DNA from: Hyphomicrobiales bacterium
Lineage (GTDB): Bacteria; Pseudomonadota; Alphaproteobacteria; SPJN01
NCBI GenBank assembly: GCA_006844605.1
Contig: SPJN01000002.1
Location: forward strand, 80,337 to 144,336
Direction of reading: 5' to 3'
Length of the DNA: 64,000 nucleotides
Below the pieces are notes generated by a model. The model was not told where the DNA came from. It did not search any database and saw only the letters and a program-made list of their open reading frames with translations. Position numbers and translations under genes: made by a program. Of the stretch, positions 27,179-38,300 are shown piece by piece (positions within the stretch are counted from its first letter, which is position 1; every line of letters starts with the position of its first letter).

Positions 27179-28339
27179 ATGGCTTCCCCGACTGACACAG
27201 AAAACCTTTTCAAAACGCCGCTTTTTGCACTGCATGAAGCGTTGGGTGCCAAGATTGTGCCCTTCGCAGGCTATGCCATGCCCGTGCAATACAAGCTGGG
27301 CGTGATGAAGGAACATCAATGGACGCGGGAAAATGCCGGGCTGTTCGATGTGTCCCATATGGGCCAAGCAGTGTTGGAGGCGAACGAAGGCGAAGACGCC
27401 GCGACCTTGTTGGAGGCATTGACCCCCAGCGCCCTGCAGGAGTTGAAGCCGGGACGCCAACGCTATTCCATGTTGTTGAACGACCAGGGCGGCATCCTTG
27501 ACGATTTGATGGTGGCCCGCCCCCTGAACCCGTTGCCCGACACGACATCTGACAATCAGCTTTATCTGGTTGTGAATGCTGCTTGTAAGGCGCAGGATTT
27601 TGCCCTGATTGAGGCAAGCATCGCAGGCAAGGGGACACTGACCCAACTGGCAGATCGCGCGCTATTGGCGCTGCAAGGCCCGGCGGCAGAAGCTGCCTTG
27701 GCATCATTGGTCCCCGAAGTGGCGGCAATGGTCTTTATGCAGTCCCGCGTGTTTGACTGGCATGGGGTGACGTTGTTCATCTCACGCTCAGGTTATACGG
27801 GCGAGGACGGGTTTGAAATTTCAGTGCCCGCTGACAAGGCCGAAGACTTTGCCAAGGCCCTGCTTGCGGATGAACGTGTGGCCGCCATTGGCCTTGGTGC
27901 CCGCGATTCCCTAAGGCTTGAGGCAGGCTTACCGCTTTATGGGCATGATCTTGACCCTGACACCAATCCGGTTGAAGCGAACCTGACCTTTGCCATTGGC
28001 AAGCGGCGCAAGATCGACAAGGATTTCCCCGGCGCTGAAAAAATCATGTCAGACTTGTTCGATGGGCCGGCGCGGCGGCGGGTTGGTTTGCTGCCCGAAG
28101 GGCGCGCCCCGGCACGTGAAGGCACCAAGGTATTGTCCGCAGCGGGCGATGAAATCGGCATCATCTGTTCCGGCGGGTTTGGGCCATCCTTTGGCGGGCC
28201 TGTGGCGATGGCGTATCTGAAAACAGAATTTGCAGAGGAGGGCACGGACGTCCTGCTCGAAATCCGGGGCAAGCAGCATAAGGCGCAAGTCGCGCCCATG
28301 CCCTTTACCCCCCACACATATAAACGCGCAAGCGCGTAG
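27179..28339 (+). CDS. gcvT: Glycine cleavage T protein (aminomethyltransferase)
   Basis: Transfers the aminomethyl carbon from lipoyl-GcvH to tetrahydrofolate, releasing ammonia. The 386-aa protein begins with the family pattern (TPLFALHEALGAKIVPFAGY), has DVSHMGQ, the folate-binding region LDDLMV and the SGYTGEDGFEI motif, and the C-terminal GCV_T barrel. First gene of gcvT-gcvH-gcvPA-gcvPB under the tandem glycine riboswitch. Confidence 0.96.
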   Translation: MASPTDTENLFKTPLFALHEALGAKIVPFAGYAMPVQYKLGVMKEHQWTRENAGLFDVSHMGQAVLEANEGEDAATLLEALTPSALQELKPGRQRYSMLLNDQGGILDDLMVARPLNPLPDTTSDNQLYLVVNAACKAQDFALIEASIAGKGTLTQLADRALLALQGPAAEAALASLVPEVAAMVFMQSRVFDWHGVTLFISRSGYTGEDGFEISVPADKAEDFAKALLADERVAAIGLGARDSLRLEAGLPLYGHDLDPDTNPVEANLTFAIGKRRKIDKDFPGAEKIMSDLFDGPARRRVGLLPEGRAPAREGTKVLSAAGDEIGIICSGGFGPSFGGPVAMAYLKTEFAEEGTDVLLEIRGKQHKAQVAPMPFTPHTYKRASA

Positions 28340-28370
28340 GTTCTAACCAGTCTGAAAAGGGATCAGAAGG

Positions 28371-28742
28371 ATGGCTGACAAAAAATTTACAGAAGATCAC
28401 GAATGGATCGAAATGGACGGTATCACAGGCCGCGTCGGTATTTCTGCCTATGCGCAGGAACAGCTGGGCGACATTGTGTTTGTGGAATTGCCCGAAGTGG
28501 GCACCACCTTTGCCAAGGGCGATGAAGTGGCAGTTGTTGAATCCGTTAAGGCCGCATCGGAAGTTTATGCCCCGGTCGGCGGCGAGGTTGTTGCTGTGAA
28601 TGCCGCGCTTGAGGGCGAACCGGGATTGGTCAACGAAAGCGCAGAAGAAGATGGCTGGTTCTTTGAAATCAAACCTGCTGACGCGGGTGAGCTTGATGAA
28701 CTGATGGATCAGGCCGCTTACAACGATCATATTGCTGACTAA
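28371..28742 (+). CDS. gcvH: Glycine cleavage H protein
   Basis: Lipoyl carrier of the glycine cleavage system, 123 aa. The lipoylated Lys60 sits in the [12 protein letters not shown] loop, preceded by [12 protein letters not shown]. Acidic protein as usual. AGAAGG precedes the ATG; it lies 31 bases after gcvT. Confidence 0.97.
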   Translation: MADKKFTEDHEWIEMDGITGRVGISAYAQEQLGDIVFVELPEVGTTFAKGDEVAVVESVKAASEVYAPVGGEVVAVNAALEGEPGLVNESAEEDGWFFEIKPADAGELDELMDQAAYNDHIAD

Positions 28743-28760
28743 AAACAGGCGACGTTTCCT

Positions 28761-30113
28761 ATGCGCTATTTGCCCCTAACTGATGATGACCGCCGTGCAA
28801 TGCTTGCCACGATTGGTGTCCGTTCCGTCGATGACCTGTTCATTGATGTGCCTGATGCAGCACGGCTTGACGATCTGATTGATCTGCCACGCCATCAGGG
28901 CGAATTGGCAGTGGAACGGGATATGTCAGGACTGGCAGCACAATCTGTTGCTGCCGGATCTGTGCCGTTCTTTTGTGGGGCTGGGGCCTATCGGCATCAT
29001 GTGCCAGCCACCGTTGATCATTTGATTCAACGGTCTGAGTTTTTGACGGCCTATACCCCCTATCAGCCCGAAATCGCGCAAGGCACGTTGCAGTATTTGT
29101 ACGAGTTTCAAAGTCAGGTTGCCCTGCTGACCGGGATGGAGGTCGCGAACGCGTCGCTTTATGACGGATCAACCGGTACGGCTGAAGCTGTGATCATGGC
29201 AAACCGCGTCACGCGCCGTAAAAAGGCTGTGTTGTCTGGCGCGCTTCACCCCCATTACGCACAGGTTGTTAAAACCACCTTGCAATATGACGGATCTGAA
29301 ATTGTTGAAGCACCATTGGTAAGTGACGGACAAGAATCACTTGCCGACATGATCGACGACAAGACGTCATGCGTTGTGGTCCAAACACCCGACCTGTTCG
29401 GGCACTTGCACGATTATGCGGCGCTGGCTGATGCCGCCCATGCAAAGGGTGCCTTGCTGATCATCGTGGTGACGGAAATCGTCTCGCTTGGCGCGTTGAA
29501 GTCGCCCGGCGATATGGGCGCCGACATCGTTGTGGCCGAAGGGCAGTCACTGGGTGTTGGGTTGCAATTTGGAGGCCCCTATGTGGGGTTGTTCGCCACA
29601 AGACAAAAACTTGTGCGTCAAATGCCGGGCCGTGTGGCGGGTGAAACGCGTGATGCCGCTGGCAAGCGTGGCTATGTGCTGACGCTTTCAACGCGGGAAC
29701 AGCATATTCGCCGGGAAAAGGCGACCAGTAATATTTGTACGAATGCCGGGCTTTGTTCCTTGGCTTTTTCCATCCACTTGTCGTTATTGGGGGAAAGCGG
29801 GTTGCAGAAATTGGCTGCGCTTAATCACGCGATGGCAAGTCGGGCCGCAGACCGTTTGGCCACCATCCCCGGCGTGACAGTGCTGAACGACACATTTTTT
29901 AACGAGTTCACATTGCAGCTGCCCGTGGCAGCCGCACCGGTTGTTGATCAATTGGCGCAGCAAAACATCATCGCAGGCGTGCCTGTCAGCCGTTTGGTGC
30001 CGGGACAGGCCGAAGACCTGTTGCTGGTCGCGGTGACAGAAACCACAACTGATGAAGATGTAGAGGCGCTGGCAAGAGCCTTGTCCGCGATTGTAGAAGG
30101 AGCGTCATCATGA
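28761..30113 (+). CDS. gcvPA: Glycine dehydrogenase (decarboxylating) subunit 1
   Basis: N-terminal half of the P protein as a separate 450-aa subunit. It opens with [15 protein letters not shown], the typical start of subunit 1, and contains the [18 protein letters not shown] segment and [13 protein letters not shown]. It pairs with GcvPB to decarboxylate glycine with PLP. Its stop overlaps the gcvPB start by four bases (ATGA), so subunits are made in step. Confidence 0.96.
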   Translation: MRYLPLTDDDRRAMLATIGVRSVDDLFIDVPDAARLDDLIDLPRHQGELAVERDMSGLAAQSVAAGSVPFFCGAGAYRHHVPATVDHLIQRSEFLTAYTPYQPEIAQGTLQYLYEFQSQVALLTGMEVANASLYDGSTGTAEAVIMANRVTRRKKAVLSGALHPHYAQVVKTTLQYDGSEIVEAPLVSDGQESLADMIDDKTSCVVVQTPDLFGHLHDYAALADAAHAKGALLIIVVTEIVSLGALKSPGDMGADIVVAEGQSLGVGLQFGGPYVGLFATRQKLVRQMPGRVAGETRDAAGKRGYVLTLSTREQHIRREKATSNICTNAGLCSLAFSIHLSLLGESGLQKLAALNHAMASRAADRLATIPGVTVLNDTFFNEFTLQLPVAAAPVVDQLAQQNIIAGVPVSRLVPGQAEDLLLVAVTETTTDEDVEALARALSAIVEGASS

Positions 30114-31693
30114 TGAACAAGCAGGGGCGCCCCACAAATACAGGCGACGCAGGCGATACAGGCAGCGCCGCACGAATTGAAACCGCGACAGGTCATTATG
30201 GCTTGGATCACAATGAACCGCTGATCTTTGAACAGGGCGTGCCAGGCCGTAGCGGCGTTGATTTGCCCGAAATACCAGATGCTCCCAGCCGTCTTGGCGG
30301 GCTTGCGCGGGCTGACCAGATCGGCCTGCCCGACCTGACCGAACCTGACGTGATGCGCCACTATGTGCGCCTGTCACGCAAGAATTATGCCATTGATATG
30401 GGGCTGTTCCCACTTGGCTCCTGCACGATGAAGCACAATCCGCGCCTGAATGAAAAGATGGCGCGGCAACCCGGCTTTTTTGATGTGCATCCCTTGCAGC
30501 CCGAAAGCACTATACAGGGTGCGCTGGCAGTAATGGATGAACTGACCCATTGGTTGACGACGCTGACCGGGATGCCCGCCGTGGCGTTGAGCCCCAAGGC
30601 AGGGGCCCATGGTGAATTCTGCGGGATGATGGCCATTCGTGCGGCACATGAAGCTGCGGGTGAGGGCGCAACACGTACCCGCGTGCTGGTGCCGGAAAGT
30701 GCCCACGGCACGAACCCCGCAACCGCCGCGCAATTGGGCCTGAAAGTTGATTCGATCCCCGCGACCGAAGAAGGGCGCGTTGACCTTGAAGCCTTCCGGG
30801 CCAAGCTTGGCCCCGATGTGGCAGGCATCATGCTGACCAACCCCAATACATGCGGGTTGTTTGAACGTGATATTCGCGCGATTGCCGATGCCATTCACGA
30901 TGTCGGCGGCTATTTCTATTGCGATGGTGCGAACTTCAACGCCATCGTTGGCCGTGTCCGCCCCGGTGATCTGGGCGTCGATGCGATGCATATCAATTTG
31001 CACAAGACATTCTCAACCCCGCATGGCGGCGGCGGGCCCGGTGCCGGGCCAGTGGTCCTGTCGGAAGCCTTGGCCCCCTTTGCGCCCCACCCGTGGGTAG
31101 TGGGCGATAAGGACGGGTTGCATTTGGTGGAGCATGATGGCGATCAGGGCGATGACGCCCCAGCCTTTGGCCGCCTGACGGCATTCCACGGGCAGATGGG
31201 CATGTATTCCCGCGCCCTGACCTATATGAAAAGTCACGGCACAGACGGGTTGCGGCAGGTTGCAGAGGATTCTGTGCTGTCGGCCAACTATGTGCTGGCC
31301 CGCCTGAAGGATCATATGTCCGCCCCGTTTGAAGGTCCCTGTATGCATGAGGCCCTGTTTGATGACCGCTTCTTGGAAGGGACAGGGGTGACAACTTTGG
31401 ACTTTGCCAAGGCAATGATCGACGAGGGCTTTCACCCCATGACCATGTATTTCCCCTTGGTTGTTCATGGCGCCATGCTGATTGAACCGACTGAGACGGA
31501 AAGCAAGCAAAGCCTGGATATCTTCTGCGATTCACTGTTGGCATTGGCTGAGGGCGCAAAGGGCAATGATAAGGAACGGTTCACTGCCGCGCCGCATTTT
31601 GCCCCGACAGGTCGTCTGGACGAGACATTGGCAGCCCGTAAGCCGAACCTGCGCTGGTCAGTGGCACAGAAGCCGCTGGAGGCTGCCGAATAG
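30110..31693 (+). CDS. gcvPB: Glycine dehydrogenase (decarboxylating) subunit 2
   Basis: PLP-binding half of P protein, 527 aa. The Schiff-base Lys is Lys299 in [32 protein letters not shown] and [10 protein letters not shown] are also family hallmarks. The first 25 or so residues, rich in Gly/Thr/Asp, are extra to the usual start; an in-frame later start cannot be ruled out but the ATGA overlap with gcvPA supports this one. No clear terminator follows. Confidence 0.95.
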   Translation: MMNKQGRPTNTGDAGDTGSAARIETATGHYGLDHNEPLIFEQGVPGRSGVDLPEIPDAPSRLGGLARADQIGLPDLTEPDVMRHYVRLSRKNYAIDMGLFPLGSCTMKHNPRLNEKMARQPGFFDVHPLQPESTIQGALAVMDELTHWLTTLTGMPAVALSPKAGAHGEFCGMMAIRAAHEAAGEGATRTRVLVPESAHGTNPATAAQLGLKVDSIPATEEGRVDLEAFRAKLGPDVAGIMLTNPNTCGLFERDIRAIADAIHDVGGYFYCDGANFNAIVGRVRPGDLGVDAMHINLHKTFSTPHGGGGPGAGPVVLSEALAPFAPHPWVVGDKDGLHLVEHDGDQGDDAPAFGRLTAFHGQMGMYSRALTYMKSHGTDGLRQVAEDSVLSANYVLARLKDHMSAPFEGPCMHEALFDDRFLEGTGVTTLDFAKAMIDEGFHPMTMYFPLVVHGAMLIEPTETESKQSLDIFCDSLLALAEGAKGNDKERFTAAPHFAPTGRLDETLAARKPNLRWSVAQKPLEAAE

Positions 31694-31696
31694 CCC

Positions 31697-32170
31697 CTAG
31701 CCTATTAGCGGCACCCAAATTTCAATGTCCCCCGACAATGTGACGGGGTTGAACAGGGGGCCATAATGTTCGATCAGGATCAGGTCGCAATCGGTATCAA
31801 TCTGCAAGTCAGTGTGTGGACGCCAGTCTTCATCAATCGCTGCGCATGTTGCATCAATCGTTGAAACGTCGCCGTTATGGGTGAAAACCGCATAGGGGCG
31901 GGCTTGTATCTGGTCTGTCGTCATACCGGCGGGTACTTGATCAATTGTCGTGACTTGTTGCGCGACCAGATAGATGAACCCTGTGCTGCCATCGGCGGGC
32001 TGGCGACAAACCCCATAGCTGTCGGGTAAGGCGTGGGGAATTTCATGGGCGCGGGCACCGAACGCCCCCCATTGATCGGCTGCGGTTGATCGTTCCCCAA
32101 AAACCTGTCGATCAGTGATGCCAATCAGATTCAGCGGACCATGCGTTCTGATTATTGGTGTGCCTAACAT
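31697..32170 (-). CDS. GyrI-like / AraC effector-binding-domain protein
   Basis: A 157-aa stand-alone effector-binding domain (BacR/GyrI-like fold). Pattern YGVCRQP...GFIYLVAQQV...VPAGMT...YAVFTHNGDVSTI...W and a C-terminal EIWVPL strand match this family, which binds small hydrophobic ligands. No DNA-binding domain is attached. ATG 32170 follows GGGGGAGG at a good distance; an ATG five codons earlier overlaps that site. Function unknown. Confidence 0.75.
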   Translation of the reverse strand: MLGTPIIRTHGPLNLIGITDRQVFGERSTAADQWGAFGARAHEIPHALPDSYGVCRQPADGSTGFIYLVAQQVTTIDQVPAGMTTDQIQARPYAVFTHNGDVSTIDATCAAIDEDWRPHTDLQIDTDCDLILIEHYGPLFNPVTLSGDIEIWVPLIG

Positions 32171-32222
32171 GTCATCCTCCCCCAAAATAAGCAGGTGATT
32201 AGGCTAGGCCAAGACTGAACAT

Positions 32223-32254
32223 AAAAAAACCCCACTCAAGCAGAGCGGGGTTTT
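32223..32254 (-). terminator. Terminator of the ATP synthase F0 operon
   Basis: AAAACCCC-A-CTC and GAG-C-GGGGTTTT form a long symmetrical stem around AAGCA. Read on the minus strand it ends in about seven T, closing the atpI-B-E-b'-b operon; it could also act weakly in the other direction. Confidence 0.88.
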
Positions 32255-32292
32255 CTATGAATAATGTAACGCAGGGCTATGAAGGGTCTGCT

Positions 32293-32787
32293 TTAGTGCA
32301 GGTTGTCCTTGATAGACGCGATGCCGTTGTCGATCAGGCTTGCGGCCTTGTCGCCGGTCATGCTGCCTGTCACGACAGAGCGGGAGGCTGACACAGCGGC
32401 GTTAATGGCGACGTTGCGTACTTCTGCAACGGCCTGCGCTTCGGCCTGTGCGATCTTCTGTTCAACCAATTTGGTCCGGCGTTCCGCCAGTTCTTCAAGC
32501 TGAACCCGTGTCTGTTCTGCCAGTGCGGTTGCTTCCTTGCTGGCCTGTTCGACGATGGCTTCGGCTTCTTTTTCTGCTTCTGCCTGGGCCTTCTGATATT
32601 TGGCAAGCAATGCCTGCGCTTCAGAGCGGATGCGGGCGGCTTCTTCAAGCTCGTTCCGGATGGCATCTGCCTTGTCGTCCAGTGCGCCAAGCACCATTGC
32701 GGGTACTTTTTTCCAAATCAACAAACCAACGAAGACTAGAAAGGCAATAGCAACCCAATCTGTATCGGATAAAGGTAACATGGTCAT
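32293..32787 (-). CDS. atpF: ATP synthase F0 subunit b
   Basis: Peripheral-stalk subunit, about 164 aa: one N-terminal membrane helix (VAIAFLVFVGLLIW) then a long Ala/Glu/Lys/Arg-rich coiled coil contacting F1 delta. Start 32787 leaves seven bases after the b' stop and has AAGG upstream; 32781 is also possible. Together with b' it forms the heterodimeric stalk of alphaproteobacteria. Confidence 0.93.
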   Translation of the reverse strand: MTMLPLSDTDWVAIAFLVFVGLLIWKKVPAMVLGALDDKADAIRNELEEAARIRSEAQALLAKYQKAQAEAEKEAEAIVEQASKEATALAEQTRVQLEELAERRTKLVEQKIAQAEAQAVAEVRNVAINAAVSASRSVVTGSMTGDKAASLIDNGIASIKDNLH

Positions 32788-32794
32788 TCCTTCC

Positions 32795-33286
32795 TTAACT
32801 ACGGCTGCTGAGGGCATCAGCAACGGCAGTGTCAATGGCGGCCTGATCGGCAGCCTGACCGGTCAGCTTGGTCACCAATTCGGCAGTGACGTCGGCAGCA
32901 ACGGTGCGGACATTGTTCATGGCTTCGTCACGGACAACCGCGATGCGCGCTTCGGCTTCGGCCAGTTGCGCTTCCAGCTTTTCTTCCAGCGTGCTGCGTT
33001 CCTTGGCGGATTCAGCGGCCAGCTTGTCGCGCGTCTGTGCGGCGATGGCGTGTGCATCGGCGCGGGCCTGTGCCAACGCGGCCTCATAGGCGGTCAATGC
33101 TTCTTCTGCTTCGCGCTTCAAACGATCGGCACTGTCCAGATCGTCAGCGATTTTAGTGCGACGTTCTTCAAGCACATGGCCGATACGCGGCAAAGCCACG
33201 CGTGACATGGCGATATAAAGCAGGATGAAGGTGATGGCGAGCCAGATAAGCTGCGGGGCAAAGTCGCCAAACTCTAACTGAGGCAT
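32795..33286 (-). CDS. ATP synthase F0 subunit b'
   Basis: Second peripheral-stalk subunit, 163 aa, with MPQLEFGDFAPQLIWLAITF as the membrane segment and a coiled coil. The MPQL start and ALPRIGHVLEERR region are typical of b' proteins of photosynthetic and alphaproteobacterial enzymes. It lies between atpE and atpF. Confidence 0.93.
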   Translation of the reverse strand: MPQLEFGDFAPQLIWLAITFILLYIAMSRVALPRIGHVLEERRTKIADDLDSADRLKREAEEALTAYEAALAQARADAHAIAAQTRDKLAAESAKERSTLEEKLEAQLAEAEARIAVVRDEAMNNVRTVAADVTAELVTKLTGQAADQAAIDTAVADALSSRS

Positions 33287-33434
33287 AAGCCTATTCCTTC
33301 GTTCATTAGCGCGCCGTCGAACACAAAACCGGATACCACTTTTGCTGACGGTCGCTTGTCTTGCTGCACTTCATAAACAAAGCACAGCTGTTAATTCTTG
33401 CCGGTTCAATGCTCCGACGGGCAAGGGGTGAGAG

Positions 33435-33460
33435 GGGGGCATGCCCAAAGACACGCCCCC
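33435..33460 (-). promoter_or_regulatory. Intercistronic hairpin between atpE and the b' gene
   Basis: GGGGGC (33435-33440) pairs with GCCCCC (33455-33460), with two further inner pairs across a single mismatch. It lies in a 201-base gap after atpE and is not followed by T on the minus strand. It may protect the atpE message or slow readthrough, matching the need for many c subunits. Confidence 0.45.
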
Positions 33461-33487
33461 ACACTCAACTAATCCAAACGGGGTCGA

Positions 33488-33730
33488 TTAGACCACGAAG
33501 ATCAGGATCAGCGCGACCACCAGGCCGAACAGGCCGGTGGCTTCCGCCAGCGCGAAGCCCAGAAGCAAGTTTGCAAACTGGCCTTGAGCGGCTGAGGGGT
33601 TGCGCATGGCAGCTGTAAGATAGCTGCCGAAGATGTTACCGATGGCGATACCAGCACCGGCTAGTGCGACAGTGGCGGCGATGCCGGCACCGATGAACTT
33701 ACCCAATTGGGTTGCTGCTTCGACTTCCAT
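33488..33730 (-). CDS. atpE: ATP synthase F0 subunit c
   Basis: Proteolipid ring subunit, 80 aa, two membrane helices joined by the RNPSA polar loop. The ion-binding carboxylate is Glu63 in ALAEATGLFGL. No Gln/Ser sodium-site residues are apparent, so proton coupling is likely. AAAGGAG precedes the ATG. Confidence 0.97.
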   Translation of the reverse strand: MEVEAATQLGKFIGAGIAATVALAGAGIAIGNIFGSYLTAAMRNPSAAQGQFANLLLGFALAEATGLFGLVVALILIFVV

Positions 33731-33799
33731 GATATGCTCCTTTAAGCTTTGGCGTATGCGTCAAGTCGATGATGTAAAACCACTGTGGCGCTGAATGCC

Positions 33800-34591
33800 T
33801 TAGTGATCGTGGAGGTGAAGTGCATCATTAAGATAGATGCACGACAGAACGGCGAACACATAGGCCTGAAGAAATGCAACAAGCACCTCCAGACCAGTCA
33901 GCGCCACCGCAAAGAAAAACGGCAGAAAACCACCGCCGATAAAACCTAGGCTGACAATAAAGCCAGCAAAAACTTTCAACATTGTGTGACCCGCCAGCAT
34001 GTTTGCGAACAAACGCACTGAAAGGCTGATCGGACGTGACAGGTAGGAAATTACCTCAATCACTGAGATCAGCGGCAGCAGCCATACAGGCACACCGCTG
34101 GGGATAAACAATTTTACGAATTTGAAGCCATGCTTGAAAATACCCACCAATGTCACGCCGATGAAAACAACGGATGCCAGGGCAAAAGTCACGATGATGT
34201 GGCTTGTGGGAGTAAAGGCATAGGGCAGCATGCCGAACAGGTTACACAACAGAATAAAGATAAAGAGTGTAAAGATGATCGGGAAGAATTTCTGGCCGGA
34301 AGGGCCAACAATATCGCGCATGATGCCGGCAATGAACTCATAGGCCATTTCGGACACAAGCTGTGCGCGGGAGGGGACCAAGGCGCGGGATTTGGAAGCG
34401 CCAACGGAAAGGGTCAGGAACAAGGTGGCTGTGACAGCCACAATAACCATCCACAAAGCCGAATTGGTGAAGGAGGCATCAATGCCACCGATTTCGAGCG
34501 GGATAATCCGGGAAATCTCGAACTGGTGCATCGGATCGATGTGGAAACCACCTTCCGCTGCTGCAGCTGCGCCATGATCTGGTGATGACAC
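33800..34591 (-). CDS. atpB: ATP synthase F0 subunit a
   Basis: Proton-channel subunit of about 263 aa with five to six membrane helices. The essential Arg lies in [25 protein letters not shown] is the usual N-terminal segment. The GTG at 34591 is preferred over an upstream start because AGAAGGAAAG lies just before it and the longer version would begin inside the atpI gene region. This is an inference. Confidence 0.93.
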   Translation of the reverse strand: MSSPDHGAAAAAEGGFHIDPMHQFEISRIIPLEIGGIDASFTNSALWMVIVAVTATLFLTLSVGASKSRALVPSRAQLVSEMAYEFIAGIMRDIVGPSGQKFFPIIFTLFIFILLCNLFGMLPYAFTPTSHIIVTFALASVVFIGVTLVGIFKHGFKFVKLFIPSGVPVWLLPLISVIEVISYLSRPISLSVRLFANMLAGHTMLKVFAGFIVSLGFIGGGFLPFFFAVALTGLEVLVAFLQAYVFAVLSCIYLNDALHLHDH

Positions 34592-34631
34592 GCCAACTTT
34601 CCTTCTTTTATTGTCCTTAGGCAGGAATTGC

Positions 34632-35078
34632 CTAGGACCGATTATCTGACCCGTCGTCAGCGGCATCACTATTAGCCGCTTCAGACTGTTGATTCATTCG
34701 ATTGGCCGTGCGGAACACATTTACAATCCCCGCAGCCACACCCAGTGGAAAAAAGATCAGAAGCAAAACCGGTTTCGTGCCCAACCAATCGTCAAGCATC
34801 CAACCAATAAAGCCCCCGACCAAAACAGCGGCCACCAAATCGGTGGAAAGCCGCATTGCCATGCCGAACGAGTTTTGACGCGGTGCGTCGTCAACATCAT
34901 CGGCCTGACCATTGGGTCCGGTCGCGTGCGGATCGGGGGTTTCTGCTTTTAACCCCGCCTCTACACGGACCTTGCGTAGCTTATCTGCAAATCCATCCAG
35001 CCCATCGGGCCGCGCAGTACGCCCGGAAATCGTTCCCGGCTGGTCGCGCTTAGCGCGCTTATCAGTTTCATCATGCAT
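34632..35078 (-). CDS. atpI: ATP synthase-associated protein AtpI/AtpZ family
   Basis: A 148-aa protein with a long polar, charged N terminus and two membrane helices ([17 protein letters not shown] and [17 protein letters not shown]). AtpI helps c-ring assembly in other bacteria. First gene of the F0 operon. ATG 35078 is used; a TTG four codons upstream is possible. No strong ribosome site. Confidence 0.88.
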   Translation of the reverse strand: MHDETDKRAKRDQPGTISGRTARPDGLDGFADKLRKVRVEAGLKAETPDPHATGPNGQADDVDDAPRQNSFGMAMRLSTDLVAAVLVGGFIGWMLDDWLGTKPVLLLIFFPLGVAAGIVNVFRTANRMNQQSEAANSDAADDGSDNRS

Positions 35079-35218
35079 CGGCGTAACCAACTATCTGACC
35101 AAGTTGACTGCAACCACATTGTGCAGCAGCAAGATCAAATCGGATACTTTCGGATGCAGATGGTTCCTGACAGGCACCATCAATAGACATGCAAACACCC
35201 CACTAACAAGGCGCTGGC

Positions 35219-35248
35219 AACCTAGCTTTTACATCGCCAAAGGGTCAA
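35219..35248 (-). promoter_or_regulatory. Candidate promoter of the F0 operon
   Basis: On the minus strand TTGACC (35248-35243) and TAGGTT (35224-35219) are separated by 18 bases, about 140 bases before atpI. The F1 genes are elsewhere, as in other Alphaproteobacteria. Confidence 0.5.
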
Positions 35249-35348
35249 GCAAACACCATGTCGCATCAGGGGCATAAGTGCATGTTTTATAACGGAAAAC
35301 ATACTCCGCGTCGATCCGCCGCGCTGATTGCGTGGTCCTTTGGGCAGG

Positions 35349-38300
35349 CTATTCGGCTGCGATCATTTCTTCAGCATGTTCCAAGCTGACCGAAACCAGT
35401 TGTGACACGCCCCGTTCGGCCATCGTGACCCCGAATAGGCGGTGCATTCTTGCCATCGTCACCGCGTGATGGGTGATGATCAGGAACCGGGTCCCGGTTT
35501 CCTTGGCAATTGTCTCAACCAAATTGGTGAACCGTTCGACATTGGCGTCATCAAGCGGGGCATCAACCTCATCGAGGACGCAAATCGGTGACGGATTGGT
35601 CAAGAAAACCGCGAAAATCAGCGCCAAAGCGGTCAATGCCTGCTCACCACCTGACAGCAGCGTCATGACCTGCAGTTTCTTGCCGGGGGGCGAGGCATAG
35701 ATTTCCAAGCCTGCTGACAATGGGTCGTCTGATTCGATTAGTTCCAGATGGGCGGTGCCGCCACCGAACAAAATGCCGAATAGACGGGTGAATTTTTCAT
35801 TCACTGATTCGAACGCGGTTAGCAGTCGTTCACGCCCTTCCTTGTTCAGGCTTTGAATACCGCCGCGCAGGCGCGCGATGGCCCCTTCAAGGTCAGCCTT
35901 TTCCGCCTCCATCCCTTCAAGCTGCTCTGTCAGCTCGCGGCTTTCTTCTTCAGCGCGCAGGTTCACGGCGCCCATATTTTCTCGCTCGCGCTTCAGTTTT
36001 TCCAACTTGTCTTCCACGTCATTGGCGGGGGGCGGTGTTTCGCCTTCCTTCAATTCGGCAAGTTCAAGCGCCTTTTGCGGCGGGCATTGCAGCACTTCGT
36101 GAATGCGTGCTGCCGAATCACCCAGCCGTTCTTCGGCTCCTTCAAGATGGCCGCTGATCTTGGCGCGGTCTTCGCGATGGGTGCCGAGTGCCTCATTCAC
36201 CGCGCGTGCCCACTTGCCAGCCTCTGCCAGCAGGGATTCAGCTTCAGCCAGCTTGTCCGCAGAATCGCGGCGGTTTTGTTCAGCCTCGCCGATTTTATCA
36301 AGCAATAGGGTCCGCTTGGATTTCAAATGCTCAGGCAGATTGTGCAGTTCTTCCTGCTGGGCCAGTGCATTCTTTTTACGATTGTTCAGCGCCTCAATCT
36401 GTTTGATGGAGTTGCCGGACCGGTCAACCCATGCCTGCCGTTCACGTGAAATGGTGGACAGGCGGGTGGCGCGGGCCTGCGCTTCTTGTTGCAGACCAGA
36501 TTGGTTTGAGCGTGCCTCTGCCAGGCCAGCACGAAGGCTGTCCACATGGGTGCGCTTGGCGGAAATTTCGCCATCCAGCGTTTCCTGCGGCTCCAGCCGG
36601 CCCAAACCTTCCTTGGCTTCTGCCAGACGGCTTTCTGAATCCGTGCGGTCCTGCGTTAGCCGTTCAGCGTTTTCAGTCAGGCTTTGCAGGCGGGTCTGGC
36701 GCTTTGCTTCTACCTGTTCGAATTCAGCCAATTTGCGGCGCGCGTTGGACAGATTGTCTTCGGCGCTGCGGCGGGCTTTGCGCGTGTTCTGGTCAGCAGC
36801 CTTGGCGGCGTCCAGAACCTGCTTTTGCCCGTCGTGATTTTTGGTTGCGTCTTCGGCGGTCCGTTCGGCAACTTCCCGTTCCATGATCAGGTCGGATAGC
36901 CGGTTGCGTTGTTCCAACCGCTTGGCAGCAGCAGAGGGGGCGTCGGCAGCAGATGTCAAACCATCCCAACGCCACAAATCACCATCGCGAGTGACAATCC
37001 GCTGACCGGGCTTTAGCAAGCCATGCAGGCGACCACCATCTGCGCGGTCTTCGACAAGGCCGATATGGCTAAGCCGGCGTTTCAATGCGGCAGGGGCCTT
37101 CACAAAGTCAGACAGCGGCACAACACCGTCGGGCAGCAGGGCATTGTCGGCATATTCGCCAAGCTTGGCCCAATGTGCCGGGGCGTCAGGGTCGAATGAC
37201 ACATCAAGGTCATCGCCCAATGCGGCACCCAGCGCCTTTTCATAGCCCGGTTCAACCGATAGTTCGTCAACCATGGGCGGGTAGTCACCAGCCGACCCGG
37301 TGTCGAGCAGATTGGTCAGGGCCTGTTCTTCGGCCTTGATGCGATGGGCGACATTGCGTGCCTCGTTCATCCGGTCACGAGCTGCACTTTCGGATTGTTC
37401 TGCGGTGCGCGTGGCCTCTTCAGCAGCGATCTGCGCTTCTTGTGCAGCGGTCAGGGCTGCTTCTGATTCAGCAAGGCGTGTGCGGGCCGCGGCCAGCGCC
37501 TCATCCTCGCGCAATTCGCGTTCAATCTTGGCCTTTTCTTCTTCGATTGATGACAATTGCGCCACCAACCGTTCCAGACGGCCACCGGTTTCGCGGATCT
37601 CGCGCTCAAACCCGCTGCGGCGCGCGGCAAGGGCGGCGGCCCGTTCGGTCAGAACATGCAAGGCATCTTCGTCGGTGCGCAGAGTTTCCTGCGCCTGCGT
37701 GACCGCGGCCTGTGCCTCCGCAATGCGGTCAGCCTCGCCCGCGCGAGCGCCGTCCAATGTTTCCTTTTCAGCGTCGAGCCGTTCAAGGGCGGAGGCGGCG
37801 TCCTTGGCCAATGTGCCTTCGCGTTCAAGGTCAGTGTCAATTTGGGTTAGCTGGCCTTCAAGTTCCGCCATTTTTTGGCGGGCACGTTCTTCTTCTTTGG
37901 CAAGGCCGTCGCGTTCAACAGACAGGCGATGCAGGGCGGCGGCCATTTCGGCTTCTTTTTCGCGCAAAGGCGGCAGGCCATGCTGTGCCAATGCCTCAAC
38001 ACGGGCTGCTTCGGCGGCAGCTTGTGTGGCGGTGGCGACCTCAGCCTCGGTCTTTTTCAATTTTGCCCGCGACTCTTCAACTTGCAGGCGTGCCTCTGTC
38101 CACTTCAGATGCAGAAGTAAGGCTTCATGGCGGCGGATATGGCCTTGCAAATTGCGGTAACGATTGGCCTGACGAGCCTGACGTTTCAGGCTGCCCAATT
38201 GTGTTTCAATCTGGGCCATCACATCATCAAGGCGGGTTAGATTGGTTTCAGCGGCGCGCAAGCGCAATTCCGCTTCATGCCGACGAGAATGAAGCCCGGT

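Noticed and set aside
30374-31003. 209-codon minus frame opposite gcvPB
   Set aside because: Antisense shadow; His/Gly-rich translation with no family features.
37300-38160. Long open frame on the + strand opposite smc (286 codons)
   Set aside because: It is the reverse of the smc coiled coil; the product is Arg/Ser/Ala-rich with no domain, and smc is certain.
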